Positions 1 through 7,204 of a DNA stretch of 21,280 nt are shown here, piece by piece; position 1 is the stretch's first letter, and each line of letters begins with the position of its first letter. A program made the translations under genes and the position numbers. This DNA is from a virus. A model generated the notes under the pieces. That model saw only the letters and a program-made list of their open reading frames with translations. It was not told where the DNA came from and did not search any database. Location of the stretch: positions 1 to 21,280 of the IMG/VR virus record IMGVR_UViG_3300010158_000371. One strand, 5' to 3'.

Positions 1-132
1 CAGCACAGGCACAACCAGCACAGGCACAACCAGCGCCAGCACAACCAGCACAGGCACAACCAGCGGTGGCACAACCAGCGCCAGCACAGGCACAACCAGC
101 GTCATCACAACCGGCACAACCGGCACGACCAG
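1..132 (+). repeat. 15-bp tandem repeat coding for QPAQA units
   Basis: The unit cagcacaggcacaac occurs five times head to tail at 1-75: copies 1, 2 and 4 are exact, copies 3 and 5 carry a few changes. It then decays into shorter variants up to about 132. The period is a multiple of three, so copy-number change would not break the frame. The array probably continues left of the window. Confidence 0.85.
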
Positions 133-608
133 CACAAGCACAACAACGTGCTCAACAACAGTCTCAAGCAACCACAATGCCTCAAATGCCGAGTAAAAAT
201 ATGGGCCCAGTAGATACAGCATATACAAGATTGCCTAATAATGCAACCTCGGCCACCGGGGGTCAAACAACCACTACTCCTACCGGACAAGTTCATAGAG
301 CTAATCCAAATAATAAAAATATCGCACAACTACCAGCAGTATCTGCCCCGCAACGATTGCCCTACACGAAACAAGCTACAACTGCAACACCGAACTATGG
401 TCAACGACCTACTGGTTATGCAAAACCTACATACAATGTGCCTACTAGCCCAATGCCTCAGGTCACTACTCTGCCGTATACTAATGCCAAAAATACATCT
501 ACTAATGTAAATTACAAACCACCAGCGACTGCTGGAACAAACTCTAAACCCGCAATGGCAGAATCATCAAAGGATTTTTCAGCTCTGCTGTTAAATAAAA
601 CAAAATGA
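1..608 (+). CDS. Gln/Pro/Ala-rich low-complexity protein, 5' end outside window
   Basis: The reading frame is open from the left edge (first full codon at base 3), so this is the C-terminal part of a longer protein. A GTG at 66 could start a 180-residue protein, but the same repetitive sequence continues in frame upstream of it, so I do not favour it. The first ~55 codons are a near-tandem series of QPAQA-type units. The rest is rich in Thr, Pro, Asn, Gln and Ala, has no recognisable fold, and ends in a short more ordinary tail (SSKDFSALLLNKTK). It is probably intrinsically disordered. Its TGA overlaps the ATG of the next gene (ATGA), so it is coupled to the nucleotidyltransferase-like gene at 605. 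I do not recognise the family; a disordered tail of a virion or assembly protein is possible but unproven. Confidence 0.7.
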   Translation, partial: AQAQPAQAQPAPAQPAQAQPAVAQPAPAQAQPASSQPAQPARPAQAQQRAQQQSQATTMPQMPSKNMGPVDTAYTRLPNNATSATGGQTTTTPTGQVHRANPNNKNIAQLPAVSAPQRLPYTKQATTATPNYGQRPTGYAKPTYNVPTSPMPQVTTLPYTNAKNTSTNVNYKPPATAGTNSKPAMAESSKDFSALLLNKTK

Positions 609-1468
609 TATTACTAGAAGGCGGCAACGAAGCCGCAGGACTAGGTGGCAATGTATTCAAAGATGATCAAGGTCGCCCACTTACACAACGTATCAATGTA
701 GCTGATGTGCCTGCCACAGTGACCTGGCTGGAAAAGATCACAGGATTGAACCTGCGTGGCAATGAACTAGGCAGTCTCAAGCGTCCCAGAGCCGGAACCA
801 CCAGCCTGGGTGACTTGGACCTTGGCATAGATGCCACTGTGATCAACAATGATGCAGTGATGCAGGTGTTGACACGTTGGTGCCAACAGCAAAAAATACC
901 CGCAGCAGAAATACTCAATCGTCCGGCCAACAAAACGAAAAAAGATCCTGGATTTTCGGGTGGCTGGATCAAAAATGCCGGATCACAGATACACTTTAGA
1001 ACTCCCATCAGTGGCAATGTCGCAAATGGTTTTGTGCAGGCAGATTTCATGTTCATGCCCGATTTGGAATTCAGCAAACAGGTGACAGGCTATGCAGATG
1101 GTGAAGACTTCAAAGCCGCAGATCGTGCCATACTTTACAACAGCATAGGCAAGGTCATTCGCACTGCTGACTTTCCCGGGGGAGTTAAATTTGACTGGCG
1201 CTCGGGCTTGTCCAATCGTCAAACCAATGATTTAATAACCAATGACTTCAACAACATAGCTGAAATACTGCTGGGACCGGGACACAATAGTAGAGATCTA
1301 GCATCAGTAAAGAACACAGTGTCAGCATTGAGAAATGACCCGCAACGTGAAGCAAAATTAAAAGATGCACGTGATAATTTTGCACAGAGAAATTTACAAC
1401 TGCCCGAAAGTGCTGCCAGTGTTCATCCCACTGAGTGGTTACGTCATTGGAACAATAGATTGCGATGA
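605..1468 (+). CDS. Predicted nucleotidyltransferase-like phage protein (pol-beta-type motifs)
   Basis: The product has 287 residues. It shows a Ser-Leu-Gly-Asp-Leu-Asp-Leu block at residues 67-73 (Asp70 and Asp72) and a strand-like Val-Gln-Ala-Asp-Phe-Met-Phe block with Asp147. This GS/DxD plus later Asp arrangement is the usual signature of polymerase-beta-fold nucleotidyltransferases, where the three Asp bind metal. The HFRTP stretch before Asp147 also looks conserved-family-like; I recall similar SGDLDL proteins annotated as hypothetical in T4-like cyanophages. The C-terminal third (about 215-287) is helical and charged. The start overlaps the preceding stop and its own stop overlaps the next start (ATGA both times). 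The adjoining gene carries the same motif pair, so the two may be distant paralogues or partners. The substrate is unknown. Confidence 0.6.
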   Translation: MILLEGGNEAAGLGGNVFKDDQGRPLTQRINVADVPATVTWLEKITGLNLRGNELGSLKRPRAGTTSLGDLDLGIDATVINNDAVMQVLTRWCQQQKIPAAEILNRPANKTKKDPGFSGGWIKNAGSQIHFRTPISGNVANGFVQADFMFMPDLEFSKQVTGYADGEDFKAADRAILYNSIGKVIRTADFPGGVKFDWRSGLSNRQTNDLITNDFNNIAEILLGPGHNSRDLASVKNTVSALRNDPQREAKLKDARDNFAQRNLQLPESAASVHPTEWLRHWNNRLR

Positions 1469-2856
1469 AAATACGTGAAGTCATCGTTGAATCAATTTCG
1501 CCTGCACAGTCTTGTATTGACCAAGTGTACAGTCGATATCCCGAATGGCCCTACGGCCAAGCAGATCGAGTCATGGTGTGGGGGTCAGGCGAAGAACAAA
1601 CTTTTGCTGCATTCAAACTCAAACCCGGTGCCGATGCCCGCACAGTGGAAATAGACTGGATCATGGCTGGACCCGAACAACGTCAAGGTGTGGGCAGTAG
1701 AGCCATACGGGAACTGCAACGACAGGCACAGGAATCCAACATTAGATTGACACTGTATCCCTGGAGCCACGGCAGAATAAGTTCAGCCTCATTGACTAGA
1801 TTGTATAAAAGACATGGATTCAAGCCCATTGCCCGCGGTGCCAAGCCCATGACATGGGAGCCGATTCAGGAAGGTGGATGGGACTCGATTAAAACACAGG
1901 GCACTGTGCTACACCCCAGGATTGTAGCAGTAGCACTCAAGGTGGTGGATCGTTTTGTTGCTGAGTTTAATGCCAAGTATGCTGCACAAGTGGGCCAAAT
2001 ACGTCGTGGACGTCCCACAGGTTCCAGTGCTTACCACGAACAAGACACCATTGAAGATCCAGAAAAAGTCTATGGCGACATTGATTTACAAATGATTGCA
2101 CCAGAAGCCGCAGGTCAAGGCTATACACAGTTTACAACATATTGGAACAAGTTGGCCGATGACTTCATTAACACAGGATTAAGTTATGTTGAAGTTGGCG
2201 AAAAACCAGGACACCCTACATTCCAAATTGGCGCCAATGATTTTGTACAAATAGATTTCATGTGGCACCCGGAACGTTTGGAAAAGTGGGGTGCCGCCCG
2301 TGTAACTCCTGAGCGTGGAGTCAAAGGCCTGCTGACCGGCAACATGTTCAGTGTGTTGGGCGAACTACTTGATCTAAGTATTCAACACGCTGGTGTGCAG
2401 TTAAAAGTGGTGGACGGGCAACATGTGCCGTTTAGTAAACAAAAAGGCACAGAAGTTGTCACTGTGACCACAGAACCTGCTACTTTTATATTAGATACAT
2501 TTGTTTATCAAGCAAAACAGTTGGGAATTGACAATCCCAAGATTGACCCAATGCTGAAACAGTTTCCCGGCAATGACATCAACAATGTTAAAATAAGTCG
2601 ACTGGTGAATGGCGTCAAAGGATTTGCTAAAAGCTGTGAATCAAACGGAATGTTTGGACAAGGCGACTTTGCCAACTTTGCTGATGCACAAGATTTTATC
2701 AACCGGTTTTGGCAACGTTACGAAGAAAAAGCACAGATAGATATTGCTGGTAAGAAGCGTGATAAAGCCTCGACACCGGCTGCTGTAGCAAGAGCCAATA
2801 GTGATAGAGAAAAAATACAACAAGGACTGGACATGGTCAAAGGATATTTCCAATGA
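1465..2856 (+). CDS. GNAT acetyltransferase domain fused to nucleotidyltransferase-like domain
   Basis: The product has 463 residues in two parts. Residues ~10-135 resemble a GNAT N-acetyltransferase: an acetyl-CoA pyrophosphate loop Q72-R-Q-G-V-G77 (pattern Q/RxxGxG) followed by helix residues, and later the LYKRHGF block (113-119) typical of the last GNAT motif. Residues ~150-463 hold GSS at 186-188, a YGDIDLQM block with Asp205 and Asp207, and FVQIDFMWH with Asp264. These match the two-Asp plus third-Asp pattern of pol-beta-type nucleotidyltransferases and closely echo the upstream protein (GDLDL, QADFMF). The C-terminal ~120 residues are helical and Lys-rich. It is coupled to both neighbours by ATGA overlaps. 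The domain calls are motif-based; the joint function is inference. Confidence 0.6.
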   Translation: MKIREVIVESISPAQSCIDQVYSRYPEWPYGQADRVMVWGSGEEQTFAAFKLKPGADARTVEIDWIMAGPEQRQGVGSRAIRELQRQAQESNIRLTLYPWSHGRISSASLTRLYKRHGFKPIARGAKPMTWEPIQEGGWDSIKTQGTVLHPRIVAVALKVVDRFVAEFNAKYAAQVGQIRRGRPTGSSAYHEQDTIEDPEKVYGDIDLQMIAPEAAGQGYTQFTTYWNKLADDFINTGLSYVEVGEKPGHPTFQIGANDFVQIDFMWHPERLEKWGAARVTPERGVKGLLTGNMFSVLGELLDLSIQHAGVQLKVVDGQHVPFSKQKGTEVVTVTTEPATFILDTFVYQAKQLGIDNPKIDPMLKQFPGNDINNVKISRLVNGVKGFAKSCESNGMFGQGDFANFADAQDFINRFWQRYEEKAQIDIAGKKRDKASTPAAVARANSDREKIQQGLDMVKGYFQ

Positions 2857-3947
2857 TTTTATTAGAATTTATCACCATGTTAGCAGAAGGTACCAGAACA
2901 CCGCATCCGGAGGATTTTATATTTGCAGGTAGCAAGGCGGCACTGGATGCCATTGCCGGCATGACAGGTGCTGTAAAACAGCCCGAAACTGTTACAATTA
3001 AATGGGACGGATCGCCGGCCATTATATTTGGCCGTAGAACCGCGGATGGTCGATTCACAATGAACTACAAAGAGTACATTGGCGAACCAGGCGGACAAGT
3101 TACCAGTGCGGAAGAGTTATTAAAGTTTTATCAAGGTCATGGCAAGAACATGGAAGTAGGACAAAAACTAGCATCAGTGTTTAATGCTGTGGGCAGTATA
3201 TGTCCTGCTGGCTTTGCAGGATTTGTACAAGGTGACCTCATGTGGAGTGAGCCGTTAGAACCTGTGGATGGCAAGTTTGTATTCAAACCAAATCCACATG
3301 GTGTTACATACAGTGTTGTTGCTAACAGTCCCATTGGCAAAAACATAGCTGGCCGAAGTGTTGGATTGGCAGTACACAGCTACGGCACTGATATAGAAAA
3401 GTCTAAAAGCAGTCCTTTAGTAGGTCGTCAAACGTTGCCAGGACTTGGCGGATTAGCTGGCACCAATCAATACATCACAGTGTTCACAGGCAACATGGGC
3501 ACTGCCTTTAAGATGAAAGAACCCACCGCAGCAAAAAAAGCCGCTGAACGTGCTGTGGCTAAATTTGTTGCCGCAGGTGGTGATGCATTTTTAAGCAGCT
3601 TGACTCAATCCTCAAAAGATCGATTACAACAATACTACAATCGCAAAGCTACTGGACAAGAAGTGGATGGTGCATGGATACAAAGTAAATTGACCCGTCC
3701 ACAGTTTGAAATAGTAAACGCAGAAGAAAATAAAACTATATTGGAAGATTTACACAAAGTTTACATGGCTGTAACGCAATTAAAACTGGCCATATTGACT
3801 CAATTAGATAGTCAAGTACCAGACATCGAGCAATCCGTGGGCGGACAACCCAAAGGCGAAGGATTTAATATAGACACAGCCAGTGGGTTTATAAAACTAG
3901 TGGATCGTAGTGCTTTCTCCACAGCAAATGTTCAAGGAAGATTGTAA
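2853..3947 (+). CDS. Phage protein with KxDG motif, ligase/nucleotidyltransferase-like
   Basis: The product has 364 residues. Residues 48-59 read VTIKWDGSPAII. Lys50-x-Asp52-Gly53 fits motif I (the nucleotidyl-accepting Lys) of the DNA/RNA ligase and capping-enzyme superfamily. Further on, a GFVQGDLMW block (~123-131) sits where motif III would lie, with Asp instead of the usual Glu, and HGVTYSV (~149-155) may correspond to motif IV; a motif V Lys is not clear to me. I recall a family with the same HPED...KxDGSP...QGDLMxxx layout as widespread hypothetical proteins of T4-like cyanophages. It starts in an ATGA overlap with the GNAT fusion gene and ends the coupled run. Family membership is more certain than catalytic activity. 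Confidence 0.55.
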   Translation: MILLEFITMLAEGTRTPHPEDFIFAGSKAALDAIAGMTGAVKQPETVTIKWDGSPAIIFGRRTADGRFTMNYKEYIGEPGGQVTSAEELLKFYQGHGKNMEVGQKLASVFNAVGSICPAGFAGFVQGDLMWSEPLEPVDGKFVFKPNPHGVTYSVVANSPIGKNIAGRSVGLAVHSYGTDIEKSKSSPLVGRQTLPGLGGLAGTNQYITVFTGNMGTAFKMKEPTAAKKAAERAVAKFVAAGGDAFLSSLTQSSKDRLQQYYNRKATGQEVDGAWIQSKLTRPQFEIVNAEENKTILEDLHKVYMAVTQLKLAILTQLDSQVPDIEQSVGGQPKGEGFNIDTASGFIKLVDRSAFSTANVQGRL

Positions 3948-3962
3948 ATTTTTGCTGACAGT

Positions 3963-3970
3963 CATAAATA
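3963..3970 (+). promoter_or_regulatory. Candidate T4-like late promoter, CATAAATA
   Basis: CATAAATA differs at one base from the T4 late consensus TATAAATA. It lies about 45 bases before the start of the strongly expressed-looking gene at 4015. No convincing -35 box is needed for gp55-type late promoters. Confidence 0.5.
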
Positions 3971-4014
3971 TTTGCATGTAGCGTAACAGCTCATTAACAA
4001 CAAGGAGAATTAAA

Positions 4015-4437
4015 ATGGCAGTTTTCACAAGAGTTAACGGCGATTCAGCCGGTTCAAGACAAGTTGACACAGGTCGTGCATTTGCTAATGCAACCATCAT
4101 CAACACAGGTATCGCAGCACCATTGACAGCATATAAAATCACTACAGGCTTCGGCGGTAACTTAGCAGCTGAATTAGCAGTTGGTGGCGCAGTAGAAACA
4201 ATTTTACGTCAAGTTGAAGGTAATGCTTCAGTTTTAGCGTATCAAGTTGATACAGCACAACAGTTAAGCGTTTTAGTTGAGCGTTCAAGCTGGACTGATG
4301 CTACATTACAAACAGCTATCCAAACTGGTTCAGGTCAGTGGACAGCAGCAACCAGTGGCAACATTGGTGCTACAAGTAACGTTACTGTTGGTACATTAAC
4401 AGCAGTTACAAGTACTGGTGGTTTGAAATTAGCGTAA
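4015..4437 (+). CDS. Small, probably abundant phage protein (putative virion protein)
   Basis: The product has 140 residues, rich in Ala, Thr, Gly and Val, without Cys or long charged stretches, and with a predicted beta-rich C-terminus. I do not recognise a catalytic motif. Signs of high expression are clear. AAGGAG at 4002-4007 is 7 bases before ATG, a late-type promoter lies upstream, and a strong terminator follows at 4464. Codon choice is also uniform: 9 of 11 Leu codons are TTA and most Arg codons CGT, unlike the mixed CTG/TTG/TTA use next door. A monocistronic, highly translated late gene suggests a structural protein such as a capsid decoration or tail component, but that is inference from context only. 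Confidence 0.75.
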   Translation: MAVFTRVNGDSAGSRQVDTGRAFANATIINTGIAAPLTAYKITTGFGGNLAAELAVGGAVETILRQVEGNASVLAYQVDTAQQLSVLVERSSWTDATLQTAIQTGSGQWTAATSGNIGATSNVTVGTLTAVTSTGGLKLA

Positions 4438-4463
4438 TAGCTGGATATTTTAACCGTTATAAC

Positions 4464-4488
4464 AAAAAAGCACTTCGGTGCTTTTTTT
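4464..4488 (+). terminator. Rho-independent terminator with UUCG loop
   Basis: AAAAAAGCAC, TTCG, then GTGCTTTTTTT: a 10-bp perfect stem with the extra-stable UUCG tetraloop and a run of seven T. It lies 27 bases after the stop of the gene at 4015. The A-run on the 5' side means it could also act on the other strand. Confidence 0.93.
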
Positions 4489-4522
4489 GTGGCCGCAAAT
4501 CTCAGCGTTAATAAGTACTTGT

Positions 4523-4960
4523 ATGCAAACACAACTGGAATACTTTACAGGATTTACCTTGGTAGATATCACAGCCACAGGAGAAACTCGCGGGTATGAT
4601 CAACACCGTCGTGATCAACAACGTAATTGGGAAACAGTGCTACAGGTGATTGGCCTCAGAGCACAGCCGGTGGAACTGATAGAACCCGAGTCTGTCATAG
4701 TACCCATGGAATACGTTGAATTTGGAGAATTTTTCTCCGGTGAACATCGTGTGTGGTCCTGGTTATTTGCCATTGAACATGCCACTGCTTTTGCAAAATA
4801 CAATAGCCCCACAGCACTGCTTGAAGAATTGTTTGAACAAGTTCCGGTGGTGTCGGGTCTAGACGAAACTGCAAGATTCATGCTGCCAATCTTTTATCCT
4901 CATGGCGGAATCAAAAACATTTACTTTAAATCTGGCTACCGTAACATAAATATATATTGA
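4523..4960 (+). CDS. Conserved T4-like phage hypothetical protein
   Basis: I chose ATG 4523 (145 residues). The longer frame from 4478 would begin inside the terminator hairpin and adds only a non-conserved-looking leader. The N-terminus (MQTQLEYFTGFTLVDITATG) and the QQRNWETVLQVIGLRAQP region around residues 30-50 resemble a hypothetical protein I associate with T4-like cyanophages. The centre is aromatic and acidic (WSWLFAIEHATAF), and the C-terminus ends in Tyr/Asn-rich NINIY. No catalytic motif or membrane segment is visible. There is no good Shine-Dalgarno site before the start, and only 34 bases separate it from the terminator, so its promoter is unclear. Confidence 0.7.
   Translation: MQTQLEYFTGFTLVDITATGETRGYDQHRRDQQRNWETVLQVIGLRAQPVELIEPESVIVPMEYVEFGEFFSGEHRVWSWLFAIEHATAFAKYNSPTALLEELFEQVPVVSGLDETARFMLPIFYPHGGIKNIYFKSGYRNINIY
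4945..4952 (+). promoter_or_regulatory. Candidate T4-like late promoter, CATAAATA
   Basis: This is the same octamer as at 3963, followed by TATATTG. It lies inside the last codons of the preceding gene, about 95 bases before the start at 5048, so it could drive the 5048-6020 group. Confidence 0.4.
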
Positions 4961-5047
4961 TGTTATGGCACCATTAAGGCTCACTATCAAGGCACACACA
5001 GGCACTATCAACGCATCGCTTAACCTGAAGAAAGCGAAGAGACACTT

Positions 5048-5308
5048 ATGTCCTCAACTGGTATAGAAAAAAAGAGCCTTGAAGCCCATGTAGAACTATG
5101 TGCTGAAAGGTATAGCAACTTGGATACAAAACTTTCCAATCTTGAAACACGCATGGATAAATTAGAAGGTCATATAGTGGATATCAAAGACAGTATCCGC
5201 AGTGGCAACAATGAAAGTAATAAAACTATTATCACCATTGGAACCAGTGTTTTTGGTATACTGCTCACTGCTATATTGGGTGTACTGATCCACTCGGCAT
5301 TTAAATAA
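5048..5308 (+). CDS. Coiled-coil protein with C-terminal membrane anchor
   Basis: The product has 86 residues. Residues ~5-55 form a heptad-like coiled coil (LDTKLSNLETRMDKLEGHI). Residues ~60-83 are a single strongly hydrophobic helix (IITIGTSVFGILLTAILGVLI), and only a few residues follow. This layout matches XhlA-like phage membrane proteins that assist holins, and small anchor proteins of T4-like cyanophages. There is no signal peptide, so the N-terminal coiled coil most likely faces the cytoplasm. A purine-rich stretch (GAAGAGA) precedes the start. No endolysin is adjacent; the SleB-type hydrolase is 13 kb away. A lysis-accessory role is possible, not demonstrated. Confidence 0.75.
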   Translation: MSSTGIEKKSLEAHVELCAERYSNLDTKLSNLETRMDKLEGHIVDIKDSIRSGNNESNKTIITIGTSVFGILLTAILGVLIHSAFK

Positions 5309-5311
5309 TTT

Positions 5312-5542
5312 ATGCGTATAGTAGAACTCTTAAATAACATTAGTCTACCTATAACCAACGAGGAGGCAGAGTTGTTAGATCAATTTGCAGATACAGAAAC
5401 ATTACATAAATCTGCATTGGATCCAAGACAACAATTAATTGCCAACAGTTTGGTCAACAAAGATGTGTTATTGAGAATTCAAGAAAATGGACGTATTACC
5501 TATCGAAAACCAAGAAGTCAAGCCCACAAAACAACAAGTTGA
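5312..5542 (+). CDS. Small conserved phage hypothetical protein
   Basis: The product has 76 residues, starting 3 bases after the upstream stop with no clear Shine-Dalgarno site, so it probably relies on coupling. The N-terminal half is acidic (PITNEEAELLDQF) and the middle reads LDPRQQLIANSLVNKDVLLRI. This pattern resembles small hypothetical proteins I associate with T4-like phages. The last 56 bases overlap the next gene in another frame, so the C-terminal KPRSQAHKTTS tail is shared coding DNA. The function is unknown; it has no membrane segment and no Cys. Confidence 0.65.
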   Translation: MRIVELLNNISLPITNEEAELLDQFADTETLHKSALDPRQQLIANSLVNKDVLLRIQENGRITYRKPRSQAHKTTS

Positions 5543-6020
5543 TCAGGCTATTGCGGCTGCCGCACAATACATATCCGCATGGACACAACGAGAATTTTCC
5601 CGCTTAAACAACAATAAAAACGTACCACTGATATGGCCCTTGCCTCAAGGTGGCTATCAAATTGGTGGTTTTCACGTGGTCCCCCAATTGGGATATTGGG
5701 AATTGACCACAAGAAATCAAGATAGAATACATGTGTTTGACAGCAAGCAATCGGCTATTTTTTATTGTTTATGTGAACATGTGAGACTTGGCAGTATAGC
5801 TGCAAGAATACGAGATGCCGACACTGACGTGTTGAGATTAAAAAACGATGTCACGCACTATGAAGCCAGTCTAGACCGTGCAAGAAAAAACTCCCGGCTG
5901 GATGGCATAAGTATATGGAGTGCCAGGCTAGCAGATGCAAGATTAAGATTGCAAATATCGCAAACAGAGTTAAATAAACATATTCTGCAAGCCAAAAACT
6001 TAAAAATTTGGCAACAATAA
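5487..6020 (+). CDS. Hypothetical protein with C-terminal coiled coil
   Basis: The product has 177 residues. Residues ~12-45 form an Ala/Gln-rich helix. Residues ~48-98 look like a compact beta-containing domain (WPLPQGGYQIGGFHV, then HVFDSKQSAIFYCLCEH), and ~100-177 are a long charged helix with repeated Arg/Leu/Asp spacing, likely a coiled coil. It overlaps the preceding gene by 56 bases. The Shine-Dalgarno site is weak (AAGAA). I see no enzymatic motif. Position among probable particle genes suggests a structural or assembly role, with low certainty. Confidence 0.65.
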   Translation: MDVLPIENQEVKPTKQQVDQAIAAAAQYISAWTQREFSRLNNNKNVPLIWPLPQGGYQIGGFHVVPQLGYWELTTRNQDRIHVFDSKQSAIFYCLCEHVRLGSIAARIRDADTDVLRLKNDVTHYEASLDRARKNSRLDGISIWSARLADARLRLQISQTELNKHILQAKNLKIWQQ

Positions 6021-6045
6021 AAGAATGAAAGATTTACACTAACCG

Positions 6046-6054
6046 ACTAAATAC
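6046..6054 (+). promoter_or_regulatory. Candidate late promoter, ACTAAATAC
   Basis: ACTAAATACTACATAAG lies 27 bases before the ATG at 6081. The first twelve bases recur almost exactly at 9852 (ACTAAATACTAGAT), again just before a probable virion gene. Confidence 0.45.
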
Positions 6055-6080
6055 TACATAAGTTTGGGAAAAAATAAACC

Positions 6081-6773
6081 ATGAAATTATCAGAAATGAG
6101 CAACCAGCCAAGAGCTAAACGAATTAATCAAGTAGTTGAAAGCAGATTTGGCTTCAAAATTGACTACGACAGTTTAACATTTACAAAAGCCTATCGATTG
6201 GCCACCGGCATCACAGAGAGCTTGAATGCTGTCAAGCGTACACACGGTGTACACACAGCTGAAAAGAATCCCAAATACATGGAACTGTTGATGGTTCGTG
6301 AAAGTTTAAATCGCTGGATGGTGGAAAATCGCCATGTACTGTTGCGTGAAAGCGAAATGGCCAAGGCCGAAGCTACATTAGCTGCCAAAGACATGGTTGA
6401 CTCGATACAGGACATGTTGGAAAAAATTGGTAAAATGCAAAACGAGCAGTTACCGGCCTTGGTAGATACAATTCGTGATCAAATTGGCGAACAGCAGGCC
6501 GAAAGTTTCAAAGGCACAGTTACTCCTTTGTTACAACAATTATGGCAACAACTCAGCACTGGTCGTGAACAGGCCGACGGTGCTGCCCGTGCATTGACTG
6601 GCGAAGCTGCTCCGGACATGAGCATGGGTGGTATGGACACTGGTATGGGTGCCCCGGCTCCTGACTCGGGTATGGCTCCTGCTCCAGAAGCTCCGGCTCC
6701 AGAGGGCGATGGATTTGATGGCACTGATGCAGCAGTTGGTGGACCAGAAGAACTTGGCAGAGAAAAGCGTTAA
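6081..6773 (+). CDS. Conserved phage helical protein, possible scaffold or core protein
   Basis: The product has 230 residues. Residues ~1-60 are basic, and ~65-170 are almost entirely helical and amphipathic, with a Glu/Ala/Met-rich core and DMVDSIQDMLEKIGKMQ near the centre. The last ~55 residues are a flexible Ala/Pro/Gly/Met tail (MGGMDTGMGAPAPDSG). I recall a similar KLSE...AKDMVD...LPAL protein next to capsid genes of T4-like cyanophages. A helical body with a disordered acidic tail is what a prohead core or scaffold protein often shows, but I cannot assign it to a named T4 gene. Its TAA overlaps the next ATG (TAATG). A candidate late promoter lies at 6046. Confidence 0.65.
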   Translation: MKLSEMSNQPRAKRINQVVESRFGFKIDYDSLTFTKAYRLATGITESLNAVKRTHGVHTAEKNPKYMELLMVRESLNRWMVENRHVLLRESEMAKAEATLAAKDMVDSIQDMLEKIGKMQNEQLPALVDTIRDQIGEQQAESFKGTVTPLLQQLWQQLSTGREQADGAARALTGEAAPDMSMGGMDTGMGAPAPDSGMAPAPEAPAPEGDGFDGTDAAVGGPEELGREKR

Positions 6774-7192
6774 TGCGATTTACAGAATTTGCCCGTCGAT
6801 TAAATGAAGATGGCCTAGCCGGTTTTGTTGAAGATGACGCCGACCATGCGGCCAATGATGCATTGATTGACACACTGAGAGAATTACAGTACAGCAGTGA
6901 TCATGCCACAGTGCCAAAAATATCTGTGGAAGCACTGATCAACCTGGTACGCAGTAAACCTGGCGCAGAAGCATTCACATTGGAAACACTGCAAAAAGCC
7001 AAACAACACAACGAAGCAGTAAAAAGCATTGTTGCCAATATCAAAGACGATGAAAATGGGCAAAAGTATGTTTTCATCAATCCTGTTGACAGCGATGTTG
7101 AGGTACCTGGTGAAGAGGGTGAAGCTGTTAAAACAGCACCTGAAAAAACAGTATCCAGTATGGCCAACCGTGCTCTAGGCAAACGCGGTTAA
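6773..7192 (+). CDS. Conserved T4-like phage hypothetical protein
   Basis: The product has 139 residues. An N-terminal FTEFARRLNED helix is followed by an acidic helical part (~25-60). The middle reads PKISVEALINLVRSKPGAEAF, then a short beta-like YVFINPVDSD (~101-110), an acidic linker, and a C-terminal TVSSMANRALGKRG. The VSSMANRA-type ending and the INLV...GAEAF segment resemble a hypothetical protein that I remember following the helical protein above in T4-like cyanophages, so the two probably work together. Start and upstream stop overlap (TAATG), giving translational coupling. No enzymatic motif is visible. Confidence 0.65.
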   Translation: MRFTEFARRLNEDGLAGFVEDDADHAANDALIDTLRELQYSSDHATVPKISVEALINLVRSKPGAEAFTLETLQKAKQHNEAVKSIVANIKDDENGQKYVFINPVDSDVEVPGEEGEAVKTAPEKTVSSMANRALGKRG

Positions 7193-7204
7193 TTCTGTTA
7201 TAAT
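7176..7204 (+). promoter_or_regulatory. Sigma70-type promoter before the isc genes
   Basis: A perfect -10 TATAAT at 7199-7204 lies 17 bases after TAGGCA at 7176-7181, which matches TTGACA at 4 of 6 positions. It overlaps the end of the preceding gene and precedes the start at 7237. This suggests host-polymerase transcription of the isc group. Confidence 0.6.

Noticed and set aside
66-608. GTG at 66 as the start of an intact 180-residue gene
   Set aside because: The same repeat-coding frame continues upstream to the window edge, and no ribosome site precedes the GTG.
4478-4522. N-terminal extension of the gene at 4523
   Set aside because: It would start inside the terminator hairpin and has no ribosome site; conserved-looking sequence begins at 4523.
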